In this document: positions 7,701-13,715 of the stretch, one piece after another
Position numbering within the stretch: the stretch's first letter is position 1
How the letters are laid out: every line of letters starts with the position of its first letter
From: Prado023 sp964638055
GTDB lineage: Bacteria; Actinomycetota; Actinomycetes; S36-B12; CAIYMF01
DNA: 17,401 bases
Assembly (NCBI GenBank): GCA_964638055.1
Contig: CAZWXF010000058.1
Span: forward strand, 1-17,401
Direction of reading: 5' to 3'
The notes under the pieces: model-generated
Database searches by the model: none
Seen by the model: the letters and a program-made list of their open reading frames with translations, nothing else
What the model was told of the DNA's origin: nothing
Made by a program: the position numbers and the translations under genes

Positions 7701-10241
7701 GAGCAACGCGGCCGGGGCGAGGGGCAGCAGCGGCGGCAGGAGGAACGAGGCTGTGACGAGGAGGAGCCAGAGCAGGGCAGCCGTGGCCGGTAGGACTGCG
7801 AGCGCGACGAGGAATCCAGCGACGAGGGACACGGGAACCAGCGAACGGCGAAGGTTGTCGACCATCTTCCACAGCCCGAGCGCGCTGAGCCCCTCATGCC
7901 GGTGCAGGATCCACGGCAGGAGCTGCCAGTCGCCCCGGGTCCACCTGTGGGTGCGTGAGGCCGCCACCTCGTACGAGGTCGGGTGCTCCTCGACCACCTC
8001 GACATCCGTGACCAGACCGGAGCGCGCGTAGTTGCCCTCCAGGAGGTCATGGCTCAGGACCGTGTTGTCCGGGATCCGGTCGGCCAGGGCGTGGGTGAGT
8101 GCGTCGATGTCGTAGATGCCCTTGCCTGCGAACGACCCCTCCCGGAACAGGTCCTGATACACCTCGGAGATGGTGAACGCGTACGGGTCGAGGCCCTGCC
8201 GGGTGGAGTAGACCGTCTGGAAGAACGAGGTGTGCTCCTGGGGGGGCAGCGAGGGCGTGACGCGCGGCTGGAGGATCGAGTACCCACGCGTCACGCGACC
8301 GGTGCGTGCGTCGAGCTGGGCCCGGTTGAGCGGATGTGCGATCTTGGCGACGAGCTTGACCGCCGCAGCGCGGGGCAGGACCGTGTCGGAGTCCAGCGTG
8401 ATCACGTACCGGAACGGCCCCGGCAGCCGTCCCTCGACGGTCGTGTAGCTCGTGTCCTTCCCGCCACGGAGCAGGCGGTTGAGCTCGTGCAGCTTCCCAC
8501 GCTTGCGTTCCCAGCCCATCCACACGCCCTCAGCCGGGTTGTACCGCCGTTCCCGGTGGAACAGGAAGAACCGATCGCCGTAGCGCGCGTTGAGGTCGCG
8601 GACGCCCGAGCGTGCTGACTGCAGGAGGTCCTCGTCGTCATCGGCGTGCTCGGTCGCGCTGTCGGCCCAGTCCGTGACCGCGGCGAAGTAGATCTCTGCG
8701 CTGTCGTTGCCCAGGAAGTGCACCTCGAGGGTGGCCAGCAGATCCTCGATCCCCTCCTGCGAGGTGAGCAGGGTCGGCACGACGACCAGTGTTCGCAGCT
8801 CCTCGGGGATGCCTTCGCGCAGCGCGAGCGCCGGGAGGAAGGAGGCATGGAGGACCTTCGTGACACGGTGGTTGATCAGGCCGAGCGCGTAGTCGCTGGC
8901 AGGGATCGCCGCCAGCACGCCGAGGACGGCGACCCATCCCGTGGCAAGCGGGCCGGACAGCAGCACGACGAGCCAGAGGCTGAGGGCGACGAGCACACTG
9001 GTGAGAAGCGTGAGGGCACCGAGGTACCCGGGCAGACCGGCCCTGCGGATCGCGCGGGCGCGCCGCTCACGCAGCGGCGACCGGTAGCCCAGGGCGCGTT
9101 CGAAGGGCTTCAGGCCGTCATCGACCAGCCAGAACCCCACGTCACGGCCGAGCTCATCCGGTGCGGTGACGGCCAGTCTGAGCGCCGCTCGGGTCACGTC
9201 GATCTCGTCCTGCCCTGATCCGAGAGCGAGCCGTTCGATCGCGGTCCGGTAGAGGTTGCGCGTCGTGAAGTCCATCTCGGCATATCCCGGGTTCGACCTG
9301 AGCTCGGCCTCGATCAGGCTCACCGACTCCAGCCAGTCCTCCCAGTTCACATCCGTGAGCAGCCGGAACGACCGGAAGATGTTGTGCATCGTGACGGTCG
9401 CCCGTGCCTGCGCCTGGTGCTCCTCCTGGATCGCCTCCTCGGGATCCAGGCCCTGGCCGAGGAGTTCGCCGCGCAGCCACGCGATCGCCTCGTCGGCGGG
9501 CTGCTCGGAGAGGCGGCGGATGAGCTGGACTGCGAACGCGCGTCCGGGGTGGAACCCGTCCCGATTCGGGATGACCTGGTCGAGGCTCTCGGGTGCCGAT
9601 CCGTCGATCCCCAGCAGACGGTCGGCCACGGCGTCGGCCGCCGTGCGCTGTCTGGCAGCCTCCACCACCTGCTCCGCGACGCGGCGGACGTTCTCGATCA
9701 GGATGATGCGCAGGTTGATGGGGGCGGCCCAGAGCTCGCCGAGCGTGAGCGCCTTGCGCGTCTCGTGGGCGCGGATGTAGCGGCCCAGCTGGTCGGCGTC
9801 GAAGCTGCTGTCGGTGTGCGCCACGTACGCCCACATGATCCCGAAGATCCGTGGGTGGCCCTCGAGGAAGCCGGGTCCGAGCTTGGGCAGCTGCTTGAAG
9901 TACCCGCGGGGGAGATCCTGGTGCACCTGCCGGATGTGGGCCTCCACCGCGTGGAAGTTGTCGACCAGCCATTCCGCAGCAGGAGTGATGGGGCGATCGG
10001 CCTCGATCTCACCCATGATCGACTCGTAGCACCGGACGAGGGCGCGGCTGTCCTGCTCGACGCGTTGGAGCAACGAGACGACGGGAGTCGAATGGCGGAC
10101 GACCACCTGGCTGTCGGCCAACGTGACGGCATGCTGGTCGAGGAGCTCGTCGCTGAACAGCGCACCGCGAATGGGTTCGTAGTCACCCCACGGCTCGCTC
10201 GAGCGCCGCACCATCCCGAGCGAGGAGGCACCGCGAACCAC
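1710..10241 (-). CDS. Cyclic beta-1,2-glucan synthase-type giant enzyme (GT84 + glycoamylase-like + GH94)
   Basis: This membrane enzyme is predicted to build beta-1,2-glucan from UDP-glucose and close it into rings. In the 2,843-residue form, residues 1-390 are the family N-terminal domain (PAAEWLVDNFH, DLPRGYF). Membrane segments lie near 400-460, 800-845 and 920-970. The GT84 domain has DSD near 617 and the RxxRW motif (RTHRWTRGDW) near 767. A glycoamylase-like domain (about 1020-1480) carries WGISESGFN and GYYEAIDY and is the presumed ring-closing part. Two related beta-sandwich regions (about 1545-1700 and 2025-2200) precede a GH94 domain with GDWNDGM near 2502, whose Asp matches the GH94 general acid; this domain is expected to set chain length by phosphorolysis. 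The length matches the Brucella/Agrobacterium Cgs/NdvB proteins (about 2,800-2,900). The start is uncertain: I chose GTG 10241 because GAGGAGG lies eight bases upstream; GTG 10307 and ATG 10214 are also in frame. The gene appears monocistronic. Activity is inferred from homology. Confidence 0.92.
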   Translation of the reverse strand: MVRGASSLGMVRRSSEPWGDYEPIRGALFSDELLDQHAVTLADSQVVVRHSTPVVSLLQRVEQDSRALVRCYESIMGEIEADRPITPAAEWLVDNFHAVEAHIRQVHQDLPRGYFKQLPKLGPGFLEGHPRIFGIMWAYVAHTDSSFDADQLGRYIRAHETRKALTLGELWAAPINLRIILIENVRRVAEQVVEAARQRTAADAVADRLLGIDGSAPESLDQVIPNRDGFHPGRAFAVQLIRRLSEQPADEAIAWLRGELLGQGLDPEEAIQEEHQAQARATVTMHNIFRSFRLLTDVNWEDWLESVSLIEAELRSNPGYAEMDFTTRNLYRTAIERLALGSGQDEIDVTRAALRLAVTAPDELGRDVGFWLVDDGLKPFERALGYRSPLRERRARAIRRAGLPGYLGALTLLTSVLVALSLWLVVLLSGPLATGWVAVLGVLAAIPASDYALGLINHRVTKVLHASFLPALALREGIPEELRTLVVVPTLLTSQEGIEDLLATLEVHFLGNDSAEIYFAAVTDWADSATEHADDDEDLLQSARSGVRDLNARYGDRFFLFHRERRYNPAEGVWMGWERKRGKLHELNRLLRGGKDTSYTTVEGRLPGPFRYVITLDSDTVLPRAAAVKLVAKIAHPLNRAQLDARTGRVTRGYSILQPRVTPSLPPQEHTSFFQTVYSTRQGLDPYAFTISEVYQDLFREGSFAGKGIYDIDALTHALADRIPDNTVLSHDLLEGNYARSGLVTDVEVVEEHPTSYEVAASRTHRWTRGDWQLLPWILHRHEGLSALGLWKMVDNLRRSLVPVSLVAGFLVALAVLPATAALLWLLLVTASFLLPPLLPLAPAALLRREGVTRRSQAQTLAQDVRQALTLATLNLTFLSHQAAMAVDAIGRTTWRMVASHRHLLEWTTAAVAQKQAKGTVKRFVRVMALGYVAPIAALGIAAARGWGLVAVAAVPAALWLVAPFVAQRVSRLYEPIEVAATTEELTELRVIARRTWSFFTTLVTESENHLPPDNFQESPLPVVAHRTSPTNIGLYLLATVSARDFGWIGLADAVDRLEATMRTLDLLEHDHGHLFNWYDTRTCQPLHPRYVSSVDSGNLAGHLLTLASTCQEWVEHPQVASGRRDGIADGVALIRQSLAELGPDALSGERRTAMSGGLAAVDAAIADLAGEEGDERGLDAVATALGNLAALGSVDGGAPLPAEVGTWIHEARRTVESLQRDAAITSDELLAVRERLAWVAQEARREFDAMDFSFVMDHRRELLSVGYRVDEAKLDADCYDLLASECRLASFVAIAKGDVRTRHWVRLGRPVTAAGGGAALLSWSGSMFEYLMPPLVMRTPATSLLSSTSRRIVRRQIAYGASRGVPWGISESGFNARDLELNYQYSPFGVPGLGIVRGLADNLVIAPYATGLASMVAPAAAAENYRRLAALGARGRFGYYEAIDYTRARLPDDEDFAVVRSFMAHHQGMTIVAIHNVLHDGLMRERFHSEPIVRATELLLQERSPRDVPVTHARGGERRPARVPRAALPSAERTLVGASATSPGLHLMSNGRLSLSLTPAGGGQLTWKGIAVTRWHPDLTSSVTGDYIYLREDRHDHVWSAAAEPVRDTPTSYQVRFSEDRARYTRQDGNLRTTLEHRLSPEADAVVRRVSVRNDSRSHRRITVTSYAELVLAQARDDDAHPAFSKLFVHTEYLPETATIVATRRRRRAGDPQIWVAHFLVAGAPGDPEGGPTLPPSPETDRLAFIGRTRTTRSPRRLDAGEHPPGNIGYVLDPIVSLSQEIDIPPDAEVALQFWTAVAATREEVLLLVDQHRAPGAFERVAMLSWTQSQIQLRHLGISPDQAGQFQRLAGHIMFPQRSMRAPEKLLHEAGPQSALWSLGISGDLPILVVRIDDPADLDLVRQVVKAVEFWRLKRFAVDVVLLNDRSTSYTQDLHHALQARAGSVGDWITPADASEVFVVRRDQADPQAITALIAAASVVLVARRGDLTKQLARPAPAGLPPTIEHLALPGWSTGSLDRTGPLLLFNGIGGFSQDGREYVTVLDGGAATPGPWMNVVANEQFGFHATAEGAGYTWWRNSRDNQLTPWRNDPVSTPVSEAIYVRDEATGQIASPTASPVPGGRHVARHGFGYTRFTHDMDGVDLDETVFVAPGDPVKLSLLELSNSSGRRRSLSVTAYAELVLGNDRTQTSRHIVTEVDPETNALLARNPWSTEFPEQVVFLDMAGRQESWTGDRRTFLGVHGTAELPLAVFGGDPLSGTVGPGLDPCAAMQQRIELDAGERAQVLVVLGAGRDAAQVRELISRYRATEPRQVLDDVRVLWERRLSAVQVRTPSTSFDVMMNGWLLYQTLACRMLARSGYYQASGAFGFRDQLQDSMTVALVEPALAREHVLRAAGRQFLEGDVQHWWLPTTGKGIRTRISDDVVWLAHAVCRYVQVTGDADILDVQVPFIEGELLAEGQDESYYQPSVSARSASLYDHCVLALQHAFRYGSHGLPLMGTGDWNDGMNRVGAGGEGESVWLGWFLHSTLTEFAELARARGDDDFAAQCRREQETLVAALEEHGWDGAWYRRGYFDDGSPLGSSSRAECRIDGIAQSWAVLSGAADPQRARQAMEQLEEQLYMEDEGIVRLFTPPFDVSEPDPGYIRAYPPGVRENGGQYTHGALWSVFAWAALGREDRAAATFERINPVNHALTPEAAETYRVEPYVVAADVFSEEPHVGRGGWTWYTGSAGWMYRAGLEAILGLKRHGDELVIEPCLPPEWTQVGVSYRFGATTYDIAIEADCEPPRQVARVVVDGAQAPEDRLQLVDDGGTHSVQVQMERAAPSSVMPSPAVGQVSPAVPR

Positions 10242-10249
10242 TGGGCCCA

Positions 10250-10256
10250 CCTCCTC
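10250..10256 (-). promoter_or_regulatory. Ribosome binding site supporting the GTG 10241 start of the glucan synthase
   Basis: The minus strand reads GAGGAGG with an eight-base spacer to GTG at 10241. Neither the in-frame GTG at 10307 nor the ATG at 10214 has a comparable purine-rich stretch. The site would lie inside the coding region if translation began at 10307. Confidence 0.55.
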
Positions 10257-10778
10257 ACTCGCTCTGCGAGCACGCGCCCGCTGGGTGTGAAGGCTCGGGC
10301 CCGTCACAGGAAGGGCTGCTCTGCCACGATACGTCTCATCGACCGCAGTTGAGGCCCCGGGTTGAGCCTGGGCCGATGCTCGCGCTGGGGTGCCTGCTCG
10401 TCGTGGCTGGCCCAGGCCAGGCTTCCCAGGGCGATGACCAGAGCCATGTCCAGCGCCAGTCCAGCCCGTCTACCTGGTGGGGGCGGCGGTCGTCTCGCTG
10501 TCCGCGCTCGCCCTCGGCCTGATCGGCTGGGGAACACCGGCTCCACGCGCTGGGCGTCTGGCCCGAGACGTCAGAGCCGATGGCACCCTGCGACCTCGGC
10601 GAGCTCAGTGCCTCGCCCGACCTCCAGGTGCGAGCGGTGATCAAGGGGGGCGGCCCACACATCCCTCCGTGTCCCCCGGGTGCTCGTCCATCGGGCTCGA
10701 TACACTCCGCCCATCGCGCTGCCACCGTGGCGCCACTGGGGCGTGTCAGTCCTCACGTCCGGAGAGTGAGGGATCCAC
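10257..10778. other. Long divergent intergenic region between glucan synthase and ABC importer
   Basis: About 520 bp without a gene I can support. It must contain the start signals for both divergent genes. For the synthase, the minus strand has TATCGT at 10331-10326 as a weak -10 candidate, with no convincing -35. In the middle, the plus-strand frame around 10456-10530 reads QPVYLVGAAVVSLSALALGLIGW, which resembles one transporter membrane helix but then turns into arginine-rich filler; it could be a relic or chance. Near the importer, GGGGG (10646-10650) and ACAC (10657-10660) can pair with GTGT (10669-10672) and CCCCC (10673-10677), forming a hairpin with a six-base bulge. I see no riboswitch or T-box consensus. 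Confidence 0.4.
10701..10736 (+). promoter_or_regulatory. Possible -10 box and palindrome ahead of the ABC importer operon
   Basis: TACACT at 10701-10706 fits an actinobacterial -10 box, but no good -35 lies 16-18 bases upstream. Transcription from it would give a leader of about 65 bases. A perfect ten-base palindrome, GTGGCGCCAC (10727-10736), lies just downstream where a repressor could block transcription. Both calls rest on short matches. Confidence 0.3.
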
Positions 10779-11756
10779 ATGTCGCGCCTCTCCACCTCCG
10801 CCATCGCCCTGACTGCCGCCGCCGCGCTCGCCCTGACCGGCTGCTCGAGCGGCGACGACGATGCGGGCTCGGGCGATCAGACCTACAAGGTCGGCATCAC
10901 CCAGATCGTGTCCCACCCCGCGCTCGACGCCGCCGTCGAGGGCTTCAAGCAGGGCCTGGCCGACAAGGGCGTCACCGTCACCTTCGACGAGCAGAACGCC
11001 CAGGGCGACATCGCGACCGCATCGACCATCGCCCAGAAGTTCGCCAACGACGACCTCGACCTCGTCATGGGCGTGGCCACCCCGACCTCGCAGGCGGTCG
11101 TCAAGGCCATCACCACGACGCCGATCGTCTTCACGGCCGTGACCGACCCCGTCGGGGCCGGTCTCGTCAGCGACCCTGCGGCCCCCAGCGCCAACGTGAC
11201 CGGCGTCAGCGACATGCTCCCGATGGGTCCGACGATGGAGCTGATCAAGCAGGTCGTGCCGGACATCAAGAACCTCGGGCTCATGTACAACGCCGGCGAA
11301 TCGAACTCGGTGTTCCTCATCGGCGAGCAGAAGAAGGCCGCCGAGGCGGCCGGGATCAACATCGTCGAGGCCACCGCGTCGAACTCCTCGGAGGTCAAGG
11401 CCGCAGCCGACTCGTTGGTCGGCCGTGTCGACGCGATCTCGGTGCTCACGGACAACACGGTCGTGTCGGCCCTCGAGAGTGTGATCAAGGTGTCTCAGGA
11501 GAACAAGATCCCGCTGATCGCCGGCGACACCGACAGCGTCGAGCGGGGCGCGATCGCCGCGTACGCCTTCAACTACCGGGACCTCGGCGTCCAGGCAGGG
11601 GTGATGGCCGCCGACATCCTGACGGGCAAGTCCGTTCGGGACATCCCGGTCCAGTACGCCGAGAAGCTGCAGCTGTCGATCAACGAGGGGGCCGCCGCAG
11701 CCACCGGCATCACCCTCTCCGCCGACCTCATCGCAAGGGCTGAGAACAAGTTCTGA
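10779..11756 (+). CDS. ABC transporter substrate-binding lipoprotein, TrpX-like (COG2984 type)
   Basis: This is the 325-residue capture protein of an ABC importer, anchored outside the membrane. The signal peptide ends in a lipobox (LALTG-Cys22), followed by an acidic, Ser/Gly-rich linker. Mature motifs typical of the PF04392 family are visible: VGITQIVSHPALDAAVEGF (38-56), MGVATPTSQAV (97-107), PIVFTAVTDPVGAGLV (115-130) and GVSDMLP (142-148). Characterised relatives (TrpX of the TrpXYZ systems) bind aromatic amino acids, but the family is broad and mostly unassigned, so the ligand here is open. GAGGG lies about seven bases before the ATG. It is the first gene of a three-gene operon, 32 bp before the permease. 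The next gene upstream is divergent, so it has its own promoter region. Confidence 0.9.
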   Translation: MSRLSTSAIALTAAAALALTGCSSGDDDAGSGDQTYKVGITQIVSHPALDAAVEGFKQGLADKGVTVTFDEQNAQGDIATASTIAQKFANDDLDLVMGVATPTSQAVVKAITTTPIVFTAVTDPVGAGLVSDPAAPSANVTGVSDMLPMGPTMELIKQVVPDIKNLGLMYNAGESNSVFLIGEQKKAAEAAGINIVEATASNSSEVKAAADSLVGRVDAISVLTDNTVVSALESVIKVSQENKIPLIAGDTDSVERGAIAAYAFNYRDLGVQAGVMAADILTGKSVRDIPVQYAEKLQLSINEGAAAATGITLSADLIARAENKF

Positions 11757-11788
11757 GCTGATCGGACCCGCACGAGGATCGGACCGCC

Positions 11789-12697
11789 GTGGAAGCCATC
11801 CTCACCAATGGCCTGCAGCAGGGCCTTCTCTACTGCTTCATGGTCCTGGGCGTGTACATCGCGTTCCGGGTCATGGACTTCCCGGACCTGACGGTGGACG
11901 GCAGCCTCCCGCTCGGCGCCGCTGTGACCGCGGCACTCGTCGTCGGCGGACACTCCCCTTGGCTGGCCACCGCGGCAGGGGTGATGGCCGGCGTGGCGGC
12001 GGGCATGACGACGGGCGTGCTGCACCTGATCCTCAGGGACGGGGGAGGTGGCGGGTCGGCGACCAACTACGGGCCCAAGCTGCTGGCCGGCATCCTGACG
12101 ATGACGGCCCTGTACACGATCAACCTGCGGGTGATGGGCCGCAGCAACATCCCCCTGCTCGGGGTCGACGGGGTCTTCGAGAAGCTCGGCGACGCACTCG
12201 GCGTCGCGCTGACCGTCTGGGTGCTCATCGGGGCTCTGGCACTGCTCGCCCTCGCGGTCAAGCTGGCCCTGGACTGGTTCCTGCACACCGAGCTCGGCCT
12301 CTGCCTGCGCGCGACCGGGGACAACGAGCAGATGATCCGGGCGATGGGCACCAACACCGACACGATGCGCATCATCGGGCTGGGCCTGGCCAACGGGCTG
12401 GTGGCCCTGACCGGATCGCTGGTCGCCCAGCAGCAGGGCTTCGCCGACGTGGGCATGGGCATCGGAACCATCGTCGCCGGCCTGGCCGGGGTCATCATGG
12501 GCGAGGTCATCTTCGGCCAGCGCAGCGTGAGCTGGGTGCTGTTCGCGGTGATCGGTGGCTCCATCGTCTACCGCCTGCTCATCGCGGTGAGCCTGCGCCT
12601 GGGCATCGCTCCCACCGACCTCAAGCTCCTGACCGCCGTCCTCGTGGTGGCGGCCCTGTCGGTCCCCACGGTCCGAGCACGGGTGGTCCGCGCATGA
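11789..12697 (+). CDS. ABC transporter permease, TrpY-like (COG4120 type)
   Basis: This is the 302-residue membrane channel subunit of the importer, of the BPD_transp_2 type used by branched-chain amino acid and related systems. Roughly eight hydrophobic segments can be seen, from GLLYCFMVLGVYIAF near the start to LLTAVLVVAALSVPTV at the end. The early motif DFPDLTVDGSLPLGAAV (about 30-46) and the internal GLANGLVALTGSLVAQQQGFADVGMGIGT region are family hallmarks; the latter probably contacts the ATPase. The start is GTG, with GAGGA ten bases upstream. The last codon and stop overlap the ATPase start as ATGA, which indicates translational coupling. It presumably works as a dimer with the ATPase and receives substrate from the binding lipoprotein encoded just upstream. 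Confidence 0.9.
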   Translation: MEAILTNGLQQGLLYCFMVLGVYIAFRVMDFPDLTVDGSLPLGAAVTAALVVGGHSPWLATAAGVMAGVAAGMTTGVLHLILRDGGGGGSATNYGPKLLAGILTMTALYTINLRVMGRSNIPLLGVDGVFEKLGDALGVALTVWVLIGALALLALAVKLALDWFLHTELGLCLRATGDNEQMIRAMGTNTDTMRIIGLGLANGLVALTGSLVAQQQGFADVGMGIGTIVAGLAGVIMGEVIFGQRSVSWVLFAVIGGSIVYRLLIAVSLRLGIAPTDLKLLTAVLVVAALSVPTVRARVVRA

Positions 12698-13503
12698 GCA
12701 GGCCCGAGGCGCTGACGCTGCACCAGGTGCGGAAGGTCTTCTTCCCGGGCACCGCCAACGAGGTCGCGGCACTGGGCGGCATCGACCTGGAGCTCCCAGC
12801 AGGGCAGTTCGTCACGGTGATCGGCTCCAACGGGGCCGGGAAGTCGACCATGCTCAACGCTGTGGCCGGCACCTTCCCGCTCACCAGCGGCGCGATCCGG
12901 CTCGGCGACCGTGACGTCTCCAAGGTTCGGGAGCATGTCCGCAGCCGCACGGTCGGCCGGGTGTTCCAGGACCCCCGGGCAGGGACCGCGCCGGGGATGA
13001 CCATCGAGGAGAACCTCGCCCTGGCCATCATGCGCTCGCGGCGCAGCGGCCTGCGCAGGGGTGTCACGAAGCGCCGCCGCGTCGTCATGCGCGAGCAGCT
13101 CGCCGAGCTGGGGATGGGCCTGGAGGACCGGCTCAAGGCGCAGGTGACCAAGCTGTCCGGCGGCCAGCGCCAGGCGATGAGCCTGCTCATGGCAACCGTC
13201 GACGAGCCGAGCCTGCTGCTGCTCGACGAGCACACGGCGGCCCTGGACCCCAAGGTGGCCGCCCGGATCATGGAGCTGACCGGGCAGATCGTCGAGGAAC
13301 GCGGCCTGACGACGATGATGGTCACCCACAACATGGAGCTTGCCCTGCGTTACGGCGACCGTCTGATCATGATGCACGCCGGCCGGATCGTGCTGGACCT
13401 CGACGACACGCAGAAGCGCCGCCTGAAGGTGGGTGACCTGATCGAGAAGTTCCACCAGGTCGCCGGCGACGCATTCGCCGTCGACCGCATGCTGCTCGAG
13501 TAG
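12694..13503 (+). CDS. ABC transporter ATPase, TrpZ-like (COG1101 type)
   Basis: This is the 269-residue cytoplasmic ATPase that powers the importer. All motifs are intact: Walker A GSNGAGKST (44-52), Q-loop Gln92, signature LSGGQ (154-158), Walker B LLLLD (174-178) with catalytic Glu179, and switch His212 (MVTHNM). The DEHTAALDP form of Walker B is characteristic of the ATPases paired with PF04392 binding proteins and supports reading the three genes as one system. The open frame extends far upstream inside the permease, but ATG 12694 is the start because the protein aligns from there and it overlaps the permease stop (ATGA). There is only a weak GGTGG before it, as expected for a coupled start. 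It is the last gene of the operon; the next gene is convergent. Confidence 0.94.
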   Translation: MSRPEALTLHQVRKVFFPGTANEVAALGGIDLELPAGQFVTVIGSNGAGKSTMLNAVAGTFPLTSGAIRLGDRDVSKVREHVRSRTVGRVFQDPRAGTAPGMTIEENLALAIMRSRRSGLRRGVTKRRRVVMREQLAELGMGLEDRLKAQVTKLSGGQRQAMSLLMATVDEPSLLLLDEHTAALDPKVAARIMELTGQIVEERGLTTMMVTHNMELALRYGDRLIMMHAGRIVLDLDDTQKRRLKVGDLIEKFHQVAGDAFAVDRMLLE

Positions 13504-13528
13504 GCGCGCCCTGACCAGCGGGCGACCT

Positions 13529-13546
13529 GGCTGCTCGTCGGCAGCT
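13529..13546 (+). terminator. Hairpin after the ABC importer operon
   Basis: GCTGC (13530-13534) pairs with GCAGC (13541-13545) around TCGTCG, and one more G-T pair is possible. It lies about 26 bases after the ATPase stop. A second, mutually exclusive hairpin (CCAG 13515-13518 with CTGG 13527-13530) precedes it. There is no T-tract, so the call rests on position. Confidence 0.35.
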
Positions 13547-13679
13547 CTCGCCGATGTGGGCGTGGGCGCTGTCGAACAGCGGCCCGGTCACAGGCGGGGG
13601 TACTTCTTGAGGCTGACCCGAGCCTCCTCGCGCACGATGCCGTGGCCGGGCCTGGGTCCAGCCGGTGCAGGGGGGTGGG

Positions 13680-13696
13680 GGAACGCTGCCCGTTCC
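13680..13696 (-). terminator. Hairpin after the GT1 glycosyltransferase gene
   Basis: GGAACG (13680-13685) pairs perfectly with CGTTCC (13691-13696) around a five-base loop, about 20 bases past the glycosyltransferase stop on the minus strand. A C-rich run rather than a T-tract follows on that strand. With the hairpin at 13529-13546, it would separate the two convergent transcripts. Confidence 0.42.
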
Positions 13697-13715
13697 GCGC
13701 CGAGCCTGCCGAGGG

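Noticed and set aside
6330..7793. 487-codon plus-strand frame opposite the glucan synthase
   Set aside because: Same reason: an antisense shadow of the glycoamylase-like and GT84 coding region, low-complexity composition, no domain.
10477..10812. Small membrane protein gene at 10477
   Set aside because: One hydrophobic stretch is followed by Arg/Pro-rich filler that runs into the lipoprotein gene, and no ribosome binding site is present. It is kept only as a possible relic in the description of the gap.
10580..11743. 387-codon plus-strand frame overlapping the binding lipoprotein
   Set aside because: It is an alternate frame of the lipoprotein gene, dominated by Arg, His and Gly, without a signal peptide or family motif.
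11573..12772. 399-codon minus-strand frame across the permease
   Set aside because: Antisense shadow rich in His/Asp/Gln. The plus-strand permease has membrane segments and the ATGA coupling that explain the region.
10779..13503. ABC genes as the exporter for cyclic glucan
   Set aside because: A substrate-binding lipoprotein and a BPD_transp_2 permease define an importer, whereas NdvA-type exporters fuse the membrane and ATPase domains in one protein.
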